Assembly: GCA_038316335.1 (NCBI GenBank)
Contig: JBBQAM010000012.1
Location: 1 to 64,000, forward strand
Source: JALHST01 sp038316335
Lineage (GTDB): Bacteria; Bacteroidota; Bacteroidia; Flavobacteriales; Flavobacteriaceae
Direction: 5' to 3'
Length of the DNA: 64,000 nt
In this document: in pieces, positions 1 to 7,664 of the stretch
How positions within the stretch are numbered: position 1 is the stretch's first letter
Layout: every line of letters starts with the position of its first letter
Position numbers and translations under genes: made by a program
Notes under the pieces: generated by a model
Told to the model about the DNA's origin: nothing
What the model saw: the letters and a program-made list of their open reading frames with translations, nothing else
The model's database searches: none

Positions 1-2186
1 CCATTGGTCTGCCAATCAATTTTTCCAGGAAGCGTAACTTTCGAACTAAATCGGGAGAACCAACTGGTATTTTTAGCCCCATAGTCCACATTATTAAAAG
101 CACCTTCGCTATTGAATTGGAAAAAATTGAAACTACCGTTCAAACGCAACCACCTTTCAGGATTGTACATTAAACCCAGTTCAGCACCGATACGCTCATT
201 GGTCGATAAATTGATCGGCAATGATCGAATGATCTTGATACCATCAGACGTAGTTTGCCCGGTTTCCTCTTGTATTCTTTCAAACGCGTTCGTTTCTTTT
301 TGATAATATATCGAAGACGTCAGTGTTAATTTTTTCCATCTCCTCAAATAGCCTAGGTCATAGGCATTGGCATAGGCAGGGTCAAGATCCGGATTCCCCT
401 GAAATACATTAGTTCGGCTCGATCTTGACGGAAATGGATTTATGAAAAATCCCCGAGGTCTATTGATCCTGCGATTGTAGCCTAGGGAAAAATTCTCCAT
501 GTCGTTCAATTCGTAGGTGAAGTTCAAGGTTGGAAACAAGCCTAAATAATTTTTATCAAAATCCAGGCTAATATCAGGGCCCAGGATATCTTGTAAGGTG
601 GTCAGATCGACACCCGTTACAGTGCCTTTTAGCTGGGTATTTTCCATACGTAACCCCAACAGAAATGAAAATTTGCCAAACTTATTCCCGTATTGAGAAT
701 ACAGTGCGTTGACATTTTGATCATATACAAATCGATTGGTCAATTGAATATTCGTATCGAATTGCCCCGTATTCTGATTTAGGGTGTCTAGCTGATAATC
801 GGTGTCGTTTTTTTGAAAATTACCACGGTATCCTGCCTCAAATTGTGAATCACCAATGGGTAACACGTAATCTGCCTGCACCAAAAATTCATTTTCGAGT
901 TGTGTCTGGTAGATATTTTCACGCGCTAATAAATCGGTGTTCGGAAAGGTGTTATTCTCAACGATGGTAGTAGGCTGAATTTCCCTGTCATAGGAATATT
1001 GAAAATCGGCGGTTAATTTTTGACCCTCGGTATTTATATTATTGGTGTAATTGAGTGAAACCTGATAACTTTTGTCGTCTTGATTTTCTTCTTCCTTACG
1101 AAACGTAGTACTATTGATATCAGAAAGTATATAACGTGTCGTATTGTTTTCGGTGACATCCCTTTCATCGGTAAAGCGCCCAAAAACGCTCCCGGTCAAG
1201 GAGGATGTTTCGGTTAAAAAATATTCCATTCCCAGGTTGACATTAAACCCTTTGTCGCGCCTTAGAATATCCCTATCCTCTATGATCCTATCAAATGTTC
1301 CTGAGGTATAGGTATTATCAAAATATCCTTTTCCGGGCGGTTCACGATAAAAATACCCCAAGGTGTTAAATAGATTGAATTTATCGGTTCGTAAATTCAG
1401 GTTGGAGGTAATCGAGCTAGCATTGGGATACCCCACACTGGTATTGATAGAACCATTGAACCCTAAGGTTTTTTCCTTTTTGAGGATGATATTCAAAATC
1501 CCGGCAGTACCCTCGGCATCATATCGCGCAGACGGACTCGTAATAACCTCAACTTTTTCAATTGCATCTGCAGGTAATTGACGTAGGGCGTCGGTCGAAC
1601 CAAAACCTGCCATGGCCGAGGGCTTACCATTAATAAGAATTCGCACGTTGTCATTCCCACGAAGTGCGATGGTACCATCGACATCAACCGTAACCGAGGG
1701 AATGTTGTTCAAGGCATCACTGATATTCGCACCACTTGTGGTGAGGTCTTTCCCAATATTATATACTTTTTTGTCAAGTCGTACTTCTACCGTCGTCTTT
1801 TCACCGACTACTTGAACTTCGTTCAGCTGTTGTACATCGGGCCCTAATCGAATTGTACCTAAGTCGGTAGACGTCGTTAACGTCTGGTTATCTAATTTGT
1901 AGGTCTTGAAGGAAATATATTCTACACTGATATTATAGTTACCTGGCGAAGTTTCAACATCGAACTTGCCCTCGGCATTTGTGATTCCCCCGGTGATTTT
2001 TTTTGGGTCCTGAACTTCGCGTAAAATCAAAGTGGCATATTCAAGGGGCTGATCCGTATCCTTATCTAAAACTGTTCCCGTTATTCGAATGGGTTGTGGT
2101 GCGCTGCCCGGCACCTCTCTTTGTGGGCTCTGTGCATAAATCGTTGCGGTCAGTAAAAAGAGGGTAATCGGGAATAGTTTCAACAT
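1..2186 (-). CDS. TonB-dependent receptor / outer membrane beta-barrel family protein (3' end beyond window)
   Basis: Outer-membrane receptor of the Bacteroidota CarboxypepD_reg-like plus TonB-plug plus beta-barrel type. The frame stays open from the ATG at 2186 to the left window edge, so about 728 codons are seen and the C-terminus is missing. A signal peptide (MLKLFPITLFLLTATIYA, then QSP) is followed by a CarboxypepD_reg-like domain at about residues 35-105, a plug at about 120-230 with NIPSVTVDVDGTIALRGND, and a barrel of alternating aromatic strands rich in N, Y and T. The gene starts 3 nt after the stop of the small secreted protein upstream, so the two are probably co-transcribed. The substrate is unknown; no SusD partner is visible. 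It fits the 'outer membrane beta-barrel family' group better than a SusC, being short and without a SusD. Confidence 0.85.
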   Translation of the reverse strand, partial: MLKLFPITLFLLTATIYAQSPQREVPGSAPQPIRITGTVLDKDTDQPLEYATLILREVQDPKKITGGITNAEGKFDVETSPGNYNISVEYISFKTYKLDNQTLTTSTDLGTIRLGPDVQQLNEVQVVGEKTTVEVRLDKKVYNIGKDLTTSGANISDALNNIPSVTVDVDGTIALRGNDNVRILINGKPSAMAGFGSTDALRQLPADAIEKVEVITSPSARYDAEGTAGILNIILKKEKTLGFNGSINTSVGYPNASSITSNLNLRTDKFNLFNTLGYFYREPPGKGYFDNTYTSGTFDRIIEDRDILRRDKGFNVNLGMEYFLTETSSLTGSVFGRFTDERDVTENNTTRYILSDINSTTFRKEEENQDDKSYQVSLNYTNNINTEGQKLTADFQYSYDREIQPTTIVENNTFPNTDLLARENIYQTQLENEFLVQADYVLPIGDSQFEAGYRGNFQKNDTDYQLDTLNQNTGQFDTNIQLTNRFVYDQNVNALYSQYGNKFGKFSFLLGLRMENTQLKGTVTGVDLTTLQDILGPDISLDFDKNYLGLFPTLNFTYELNDMENFSLGYNRRINRPRGFFINPFPSRSSRTNVFQGNPDLDPAYANAYDLGYLRRWKKLTLTSSIYYQKETNAFERIQEETGQTTSDGIKIIRSLPINLSTNERIGAELGLMYNPERWLRLNGSFNFFQFNSEGAFNNVDYGAKNTSWFSRFSSKVTLPGKIDWQTN

Positions 2187-2189
2187 AGA

Positions 2190-2687
2190 TTAGTCTTTAG
2201 ATTTTTTCTTTTTCTTTTTTTCTTTTTTATTTTTCTTTTGAGTTTTTTGAACCCCATCGCGCTGCATTGCTACAAAAGCTTCATATTTTTCAATTGGCAA
2301 TCCGGCCTTGAGCTCTTCGTCTTGTTTCTTTGTGATTTTTTCCATCCCCTCACGCATTTGTTCCGGACTCAATTTCAATATTTGCATTTCAATGCGTTCC
2401 TGAACATATTTTTTTAGGGTACTGCTCAACACAGCAGTTTCGAACTCATTCAATTCCAAAGCTTCAGCAATTGCCGGCATTTCAGTATCTACTATTTCTT
2501 CAGCCGTCTTTGGTTCGGGTTCTTTTTGAGGCATGTCATTTTGGGGTACCGCACTGCGCTGTCTCCCATATCCATAGCCGCCACCCCCATAACCATAACC
2601 TCTGCCATAGCCATACTGGGCCTGCATTTCGGTTCCTATCGATAGGAGGGCAAATAGAACTACAAGTAATTTTAGATTGATTTTCAT
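2190..2687 (-). CDS. Small secreted GY-rich / Lys-tailed protein of unknown function
   Basis: 165 residues, not recognised as a named family. A clear signal peptide (cleavage near MQA/QYG) is followed by a Gly-Tyr-rich stretch (YGYGRGYGYGGGGYGYGR). A predicted helical middle region (about residues 60-140, with EALELNEFETAVLSSTLKKY and LSPEQMREGMEKI) recalls Spy/CpxP-like periplasmic helical proteins. The last about 18 residues are nearly all lysine (KKNKKEKKKKKKSKD). It lies directly upstream of the outer-membrane receptor with a 3-nt gap, which suggests one transcript and an envelope role, perhaps in folding or metal or peptide binding. The helical-chaperone idea is inference only. A -7 like TATTTTTG lies about 25-30 nt upstream of the start. 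Confidence 0.7.
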   Translation of the reverse strand: MKINLKLLVVLFALLSIGTEMQAQYGYGRGYGYGGGGYGYGRQRSAVPQNDMPQKEPEPKTAEEIVDTEMPAIAEALELNEFETAVLSSTLKKYVQERIEMQILKLSPEQMREGMEKITKKQDEELKAGLPIEKYEAFVAMQRDGVQKTQKKNKKEKKKKKKSKD

Positions 2688-2991
2688 GATAGTATAGTTT
2701 ATTGGATTTCAAAAATAGTTGAAGGTTTAACCGTGATTGGTTAAATGTTTGTTAAATGAAGCAAGGATACCTGCCTACCCCAAGACCAAGAATCATCGGT
2801 ATTTTAACGACCCTTAAAACAAATGATGGCAAAATTTGTGCTAATTCGTTCCGTTCTTTTTTTGATTTTTATTTCAGTGTTCTCGATGGGCTTCAAAGAA
2901 TCTGGGCCGCATACATGAACGCTATTTTCATCAGGACCTTCTATGTATTTTAGCGTAGGGCCTGTCGCCTGAACAGTAGATAGTAGTTTGG
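2688..2991. other. Spacer between the receptor operon and prfB
   Basis: 304 nt without a convincing gene. A 65-codon plus-strand frame at 2756-2953 has no family resemblance and is judged spurious. The only signal seen is the possible -7 element at 2710-2717. Confidence 0.5.
2710..2717 (-). promoter_or_regulatory. Possible -7 promoter element (TATTTTTG) of the secreted protein/receptor operon
   Basis: On the minus strand the octamer TATTTTTG matches the Bacteroidota -7 consensus TAnnTTTG, 23 nt before the start codon at 2687. No convincing -33 TTTG was found at the expected distance, so this is a weak call. Confidence 0.3.
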
Positions 2992-4093
2992 TTATGCTTC
3001 TTTTTTCTGGCCGGTCATCATTAAAAAGGCCTTTAAAAAGGAATCAATGGCACCATCCATTACGGCTTCTACATTGCTTGTTTCCTCCCCGGTACGAACA
3101 TCTTTTATGAGTTTGTAGGGCTGCATGGTATAGTTGCGTATTTGGGAGCCCCATTCGATCTTCATTTTTGAAGACTCGATTTCTTGGCGGGCCTCCATCT
3201 TTTTGCGCAGTTCAATTTCGTATAGCTGGGATTTCAGCATTTTAAGGGCGGTTGCACGATTGTCATGTTGGCTTCTAGAATCTGAGCATGAAATCTGGAT
3301 TCCACTTGGTTTATGGGTCAATTGCACCTTGGTCTCCACCTTATTGACATTCTGTCCTCCGGCACCACTGGATCGCGCCGTTGTAATCTCTATATCGGCG
3401 GGGTTGACCTCAATTTCAATACTGTCATCAACTAAGGGGTATACATATACCGATGCAAACGAAGTATGCCTTTTTGCATTGCTGTCAAAAGGGGAGATAC
3501 GAACTAGGCGATGTACGCCATTTTCCCCTTTAAGCCAACCGAAGGCAAATTCCCCATCGATTTCCAAGGTAACTGTTTTGATTCCGGCCACATCTCCTTC
3601 TTGATAGTTAAGCTCTTTGACCTTATAACCATTTTTTTCACTCCACATCATGTACATCCGCATCAGCATTGAAGCCCAATCACAGCTTTCCGTTCCACCG
3701 GCACCCGCAGTTATCTGCAATACAGCGGAAAGTTCATCACCTTCTTCCGAAAGCATATTCTTGAATTCCAACTTCTCGATTTGCAAAAGTGCTTTTTCAT
3801 ATTGTGCTTCGACCTCCGCTTCGGTAATTTCACCTTCTTGTTGAAATTCGAGCAATACTTCTACCTCCGCAACCAAGGTTTGGGCAGCATTATATTCATC
3901 GACCCATTGTTTTTTGGATTGGATGAATCTCATATGATCTTGGGCTTTTTGGGGATTGTCCCAAAAATGGGGAGAAAGCGTTTTCTCTTGCTCGTTTTCT
4001 ATTTCAATAAGCTTCGCATCGACGTCAAAGATACCTCCTTAACGCACCAAGGCGATCTAAAAGACCTTTATATAGGTCAAAGGTGATGGTCAT
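2992..4093 (-). CDS. prfB: Peptide chain release factor 2, with programmed +1 frameshift
   Basis: Class I release factor that reads UGA and UAA stop codons and triggers hydrolysis of peptidyl-tRNA. The product is made from two frames: 22 codons from ATG 4093 (MTITFDLYKG...LRRYL), an in-frame TGA at 4027-4025, then, after skipping one base, the +1 frame from GAC 4026 to the stop at 2992. The joined product is 366 residues, the normal RF2 length. The SPF tripeptide that recognises the stop codon is at about residues 200-202 and the catalytic GGQ at about 245-247, both matching E. coli RF2 spacing. A start at the internal ATG 3933 would give a 313-residue protein lacking part of domain 1 and is rejected. 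The gene stands alone between the receptor operon and the transglutaminase operon. Confidence 0.95.
4024..4039 (-). promoter_or_regulatory. RF2 autoregulatory +1 frameshift site
   Basis: On the minus strand the order is AGGAGG (4039-4034), three bases TAT, the slippery codon CTT (4030-4028), then TGA followed by C (4027-4024). This is the classic RF2 arrangement: internal Shine-Dalgarno, CUU, and a poor-context UGA. When RF2 is scarce the ribosome pauses at UGA and slips +1, making more RF2. The internal Shine-Dalgarno is notable because most genes in this window have none. Confidence 0.93.
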
Positions 4094-4155
4094 CAGAATA
4101 AATTTTCGTCAAAAATAGTACTCTTTCGGGATATAAAATAGAAATATATGCTTTA

Positions 4156-5010
4156 CTACTGTTGTTGGCTGGAAACTTGAACGGTATGGGTGGTTTCGTG
4201 TTCACCATGGGTATGAACAACCCCTTTTAACGGGGAGCAATCTTCATAATCCTTCCCGTGGGCGACCTTTATATGATTGGTATTTGCCATAAGATCATTG
4301 GTTGGATCAAATCCCAGCCAACCAATATTCGGTACATATGCCTCGGCCCACGCATGCATCTGCGAATCCCCAAAATAGCCATTACCTTGATGTAGATACC
4401 CTGAAACATAGCGGGCTGGGACGTTATTCGCCCGTGCCAAGGCACAGAACAAATGTGTAAAGTCTTGGCAAACCCCGTGCCTTTTTTCTATTATTTCAGG
4501 CAATTTGGTGTCTACACTGGTGACCCCTGTTTTAAAATAAAGATGTTTAAAGGTCCAATTGTTCAGGTTTTGAAGATTTTCAAATATTGATATTGAACGG
4601 TCAAAAACAAATAATTCTTTGGCGTTTTGGGACAGGAATGTCAACGGGGTCGTTCGTAAAAAGGGTTCGTAATCGACTTTAAAATCCAAATGCTCGATTG
4701 TTTTAAAAGATCCTTCGATATCCTCTTCAGGCTGAAAATCAAACGGATTGATTTCCTTTTTTATCAATTTAAAGCCTGCCTCGAAATCAATATCCTTGAA
4801 TTTCATCTTCGGATGTACCCGAATGGTCTTAAAGCCATACGCATTTATTGAAAATTCATTGGGAACATTGAGCGAATTCGTAAAATCAATGCTTACAAAC
4901 TCCTGGGAACTATTTTGCTCCGGGATAATCAAAAATTGCCAATGCGCATCCGATACCCAATTTTCATAGTGGTTTTGGGCCTTGTAAATGATAGAATATT
5001 CTAATAACAT
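4156..5010 (-). CDS. Transglutaminase-like cysteine peptidase family protein
   Basis: 284 residues. An N-terminal beta domain of the bacterial transglutaminase-like type (about 1-110) precedes a transglutaminase core. The catalytic triad is visible: Cys in KRHGVCQDFTHLF, His in QMHAWAEAYVP, Asp in WLGFDPTND. The fold performs thiol-based peptide-bond cleavage or amide transfer; the real substrate is unknown. It is the third gene of a minus-strand operon (42-nt gap after the alpha-E gene), and this trio (ATP-grasp, alpha-E, transglutaminase) recurs across bacteria. The family association suggests peptide or amide-linked modification chemistry, but no product has been established from what is seen here. 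No signal peptide, so probably cytoplasmic. Confidence 0.88.
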   Translation of the reverse strand: MLLEYSIIYKAQNHYENWVSDAHWQFLIIPEQNSSQEFVSIDFTNSLNVPNEFSINAYGFKTIRVHPKMKFKDIDFEAGFKLIKKEINPFDFQPEEDIEGSFKTIEHLDFKVDYEPFLRTTPLTFLSQNAKELFVFDRSISIFENLQNLNNWTFKHLYFKTGVTSVDTKLPEIIEKRHGVCQDFTHLFCALARANNVPARYVSGYLHQGNGYFGDSQMHAWAEAYVPNIGWLGFDPTNDLMANTNHIKVAHGKDYEDCSPLKGVVHTHGEHETTHTVQVSSQQQ

Positions 5011-5052
5011 ACGATTATTCCCATAATGCGAATATAGTCCATATGAGGCATT

Positions 5053-6000
5053 TTAATAATGAAAAAATTCATTTTCCATTTTTAGGCTTATCTCTGATAG
5101 CCGGTCCAGTATGCTATCGATGAATTTTTGAATGTCGCCTTCAATTTCCTCGATGAGTTTATATTCATATTCGGCCCGAACCTTGCCTACCAAAAAGGCC
5201 GTAGATTTTTTGTCATACGTACGGTTCAAATCCAATAATCGAATATGTTTATATACCTGGTTCAGGCTGTTCATAACCGATCTAGGGCAGTTTGGGTTCA
5301 GGATCAAAAATTCAAGCGTGGTTATACTGGTAGGGGTTTTTTTGTAAAAACGACGCATCATGTCGTAAGATTCGGCACATTTTAATAAGGTTGTCCATTC
5401 AAAACTGTTCCCAAATTTATGGCCGTAACTTCCCTGCGCCTTAAGTGCGTCATTGAATTTCGCATTGATAATTCGCGTGATCTGAGTTGCACGTTCAATA
5501 TTCACGCCCATGAGGATAATACCATAAACTTCGTCATGCAATAAGGTACCTCGAATTTTACCACGTAATATGGCGCTCATTTCCGCTACGTTCACCGTAA
5601 AATCATGAAGGCCGTTTTTCACATAAACATCTATGGGATATTTAAGGACAAAGTGATAAAACTTATTAATGGCCTCATACAGTTCCGTGGAAATTAAGTC
5701 TCGGGCACTGTTTGCATTCTCCCGGGCATATTTTACATTATTGATAATCGAAAATGCAAAGCCGGGATCAAGTCCGATTTTATAAAGTACTTTTTCCTCG
5801 TCTAGAATTTTCTTTTCGTCCTTAATTGGATCCCCAACCATAAAATGCATCGAACGCAAAACAAATTGTCGGTCCTGTGACATTTCGTTCGGAGCGTCAA
5901 GAGAAGAAAAATAATTGACGTTTAAGTACCTTGCTATATGTTCTGAACGTTCGATATAACGCCCCATCCAAAATAAATTATTCGCTACACGTGCTAGCAT
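5053..6000 (-). CDS. Alpha-E domain protein (DUF403 / COG2307)
   Basis: 315 residues, almost entirely predicted helix. It begins MLARVANNLFWMGRYIER, the typical start of the alpha-E family with its NLFWMGRY(I/L)ER signature. The family is fixed next to circularly permuted ATP-grasp and transglutaminase genes and is thought to act with them; its own biochemical role is unknown. It starts 7 nt after the ATP-grasp stop, so translation is likely coupled, and is followed 42 nt later by the transglutaminase gene. Confidence 0.88.
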   Translation of the reverse strand: MLARVANNLFWMGRYIERSEHIARYLNVNYFSSLDAPNEMSQDRQFVLRSMHFMVGDPIKDEKKILDEEKVLYKIGLDPGFAFSIINNVKYARENANSARDLISTELYEAINKFYHFVLKYPIDVYVKNGLHDFTVNVAEMSAILRGKIRGTLLHDEVYGIILMGVNIERATQITRIINAKFNDALKAQGSYGHKFGNSFEWTTLLKCAESYDMMRRFYKKTPTSITTLEFLILNPNCPRSVMNSLNQVYKHIRLLDLNRTYDKKSTAFLVGKVRAEYEYKLIEEIEGDIQKFIDSILDRLSEISLKMENEFFHY

Positions 6001-6007
6001 GTTTAAA

Positions 6008-7471
6008 TTATTTTTTTAATACCCAAGTGTCCTTGGATCCCCCACCTTGTGAGGAGTTAACAATTAGGTTTCCTTTCTTTAATGCTACGCGTGTGAGCCC
6101 CCCTTTTAGTACAAATTCCTTGTCTTTCCCCAAAACGGTGAACGTTCTTAAATCGACGTGGCGCTGCTCGAATGATTCACTTTCGTCGATGTATGTAGGG
6201 TGGACCGATAGTGACATGATCGGCTGTGCTACATATTTTCTTGGATTTTCGAGGATCTGTTTTTTGACTACTTCGATTTCGGCCTTCGTAAGTCTGTTTC
6301 CGATGGATATACCATAACCCCCAGCTTCATCAACTGGTTTAATGACCAATTCACCAATATTTTCCAAAACGTACTTTAGTTCGTCGGGGCGACTACAATG
6401 GTAGGTGTGAACATTGCTTAAAATAGGTGCTTCGTTGAGATAGTACTTAATGATCTCAGGCATGTAGGTATATACTGCTTTATCATCGGCAACTCCCGTT
6501 CCAGGTGCATTCGCCAAGGTCACATTGCCTTTTTTATAGGCAGCGAAAAGGCCAGGAACACCGATCGACGAATCAGGTTTAAACTCCAATGGGTCAAGAA
6601 ATAGGTCGTCGATACGGCGATAGATCACATCTACTTTAAGTGCCCCACGGATGGTTTTCATATACACAAAATCATTTTCGACAAATAGATCTCGTCCTTC
6701 TACCAATTCGACCCCCATGGTCTTTGCCAAATACGAGTGTTCATAAAAGGCCGAATTGTACATCCCCGGCGTAATTACGACTACATTGGGCACATCGACT
6801 CCTTTTGGTTTAACGCTCTCTAACAGCTCTAATAAGTTTTCGGCATAATTGGTAACAGAATAGGTCTGATAATGGTTAAATACCCCGAACAAGGCCCTTT
6901 TGAGGGCCGTACGGTTGCATATAACATAGCTAACCCCGGAAGGACAGCGTATATTGTCTTCGAGGACATAGAACTTTCCGTCTGAATGTTTTATGATATC
7001 AGTTCCCGAGATGTGGTTATAGATTCCACCAGGTGGGTCGACCCCAAGCATCTGGTGCATATAATTTATCGAAGAACTTATCAAATCCATCGGAACGATT
7101 CCCTGCTTGATAATTTTTTTGTCGTGATAAATATCCCAGAGGAACAAATTGAGCGCCTTGCTTCTTTGAATAGCCCCTCTTTCTATAATATCCCAATCTT
7201 CGGGATCGATAATCCTAGGAAACAGATCAAAAGGAAAAATCTTTTCTTGCGTATCTTTTTCGCTGTAGACTTGAAATGTAATCCCCTGATTAAAAAAAGA
7301 TGATTTGGCCTTTTCGTTTAGCTTCACATAATCTGATATAGAATGTTCCCCATAGAGGTCGAACAACTTCTTGTATACCTCTTTGACGGTCCCATTACTT
7401 TCGTAAATTTCATCGTGAAGAACAGGGTTTCTTTCATAAGAGGTGAAAATCTGATTTGATGATTGCGTCAT
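6008..7471 (-). CDS. Circularly permuted ATP-grasp type 2 protein (DUF404/DUF407)
   Basis: 487 residues and the normal length for the family. The permuted ATP-grasp order is seen: an N-terminal part with DGKFYVLEDNIRCPSGVSY and, near the C-terminus, GELVIKPVDEAGGYGISIG (nucleotide-binding strand) and HVDLRTFTVLG. ATP-grasp enzymes make amide or peptide-like bonds through an acyl-phosphate; comparative studies have grouped this version with alpha-E and transglutaminase genes as a possible peptide-forming or tagging system. It leads the operon, with a 193-nt divergent spacer towards the metalloprotease gene. No signal peptide. The substrate cannot be named. Confidence 0.88.
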   Translation of the reverse strand: MTQSSNQIFTSYERNPVLHDEIYESNGTVKEVYKKLFDLYGEHSISDYVKLNEKAKSSFFNQGITFQVYSEKDTQEKIFPFDLFPRIIDPEDWDIIERGAIQRSKALNLFLWDIYHDKKIIKQGIVPMDLISSSINYMHQMLGVDPPGGIYNHISGTDIIKHSDGKFYVLEDNIRCPSGVSYVICNRTALKRALFGVFNHYQTYSVTNYAENLLELLESVKPKGVDVPNVVVITPGMYNSAFYEHSYLAKTMGVELVEGRDLFVENDFVYMKTIRGALKVDVIYRRIDDLFLDPLEFKPDSSIGVPGLFAAYKKGNVTLANAPGTGVADDKAVYTYMPEIIKYYLNEAPILSNVHTYHCSRPDELKYVLENIGELVIKPVDEAGGYGISIGNRLTKAEIEVVKKQILENPRKYVAQPIMSLSVHPTYIDESESFEQRHVDLRTFTVLGKDKEFVLKGGLTRVALKKGNLIVNSSQGGGSKDTWVLKK

Positions 7472-7664
7472 ATGGTTTCTTTTGTCAAAAGATACTGGTT
7501 TTCATAATACTTTGAAATGGGAATTTCCTAAAAGTTAGGCGCCTTATTGTATTTCCCATAAAAATTAAAATAGTTTATTGTCGAATTTATGATGAAAATT
7601 TGCAATTTAGTTCGCAATTTTGGGTTCATCGATATTTCTTAAATTTAACACCAAATCGGTTAAA

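Noticed and set aside
2756..2953. 65-codon plus-strand frame in the spacer before prfB
   Set aside because: No family likeness, no promoter or initiation context, composition like non-coding DNA.
3134..3604. 156-codon plus-strand frame
   Set aside because: Antisense shadow of prfB, which has clear SPF and GGQ motifs on the other strand.
2992..3933. Shorter prfB starting at ATG 3933, or prfB as a pseudogene because of the in-frame TGA
   Set aside because: The TGA lies in a complete RF2 frameshift site and the joined product has the normal 366-residue length.
7620..7664. TTG start for the metalloprotease
   Set aside because: It would place 15 polar residues in front of a clean signal peptide starting at ATG 7665.
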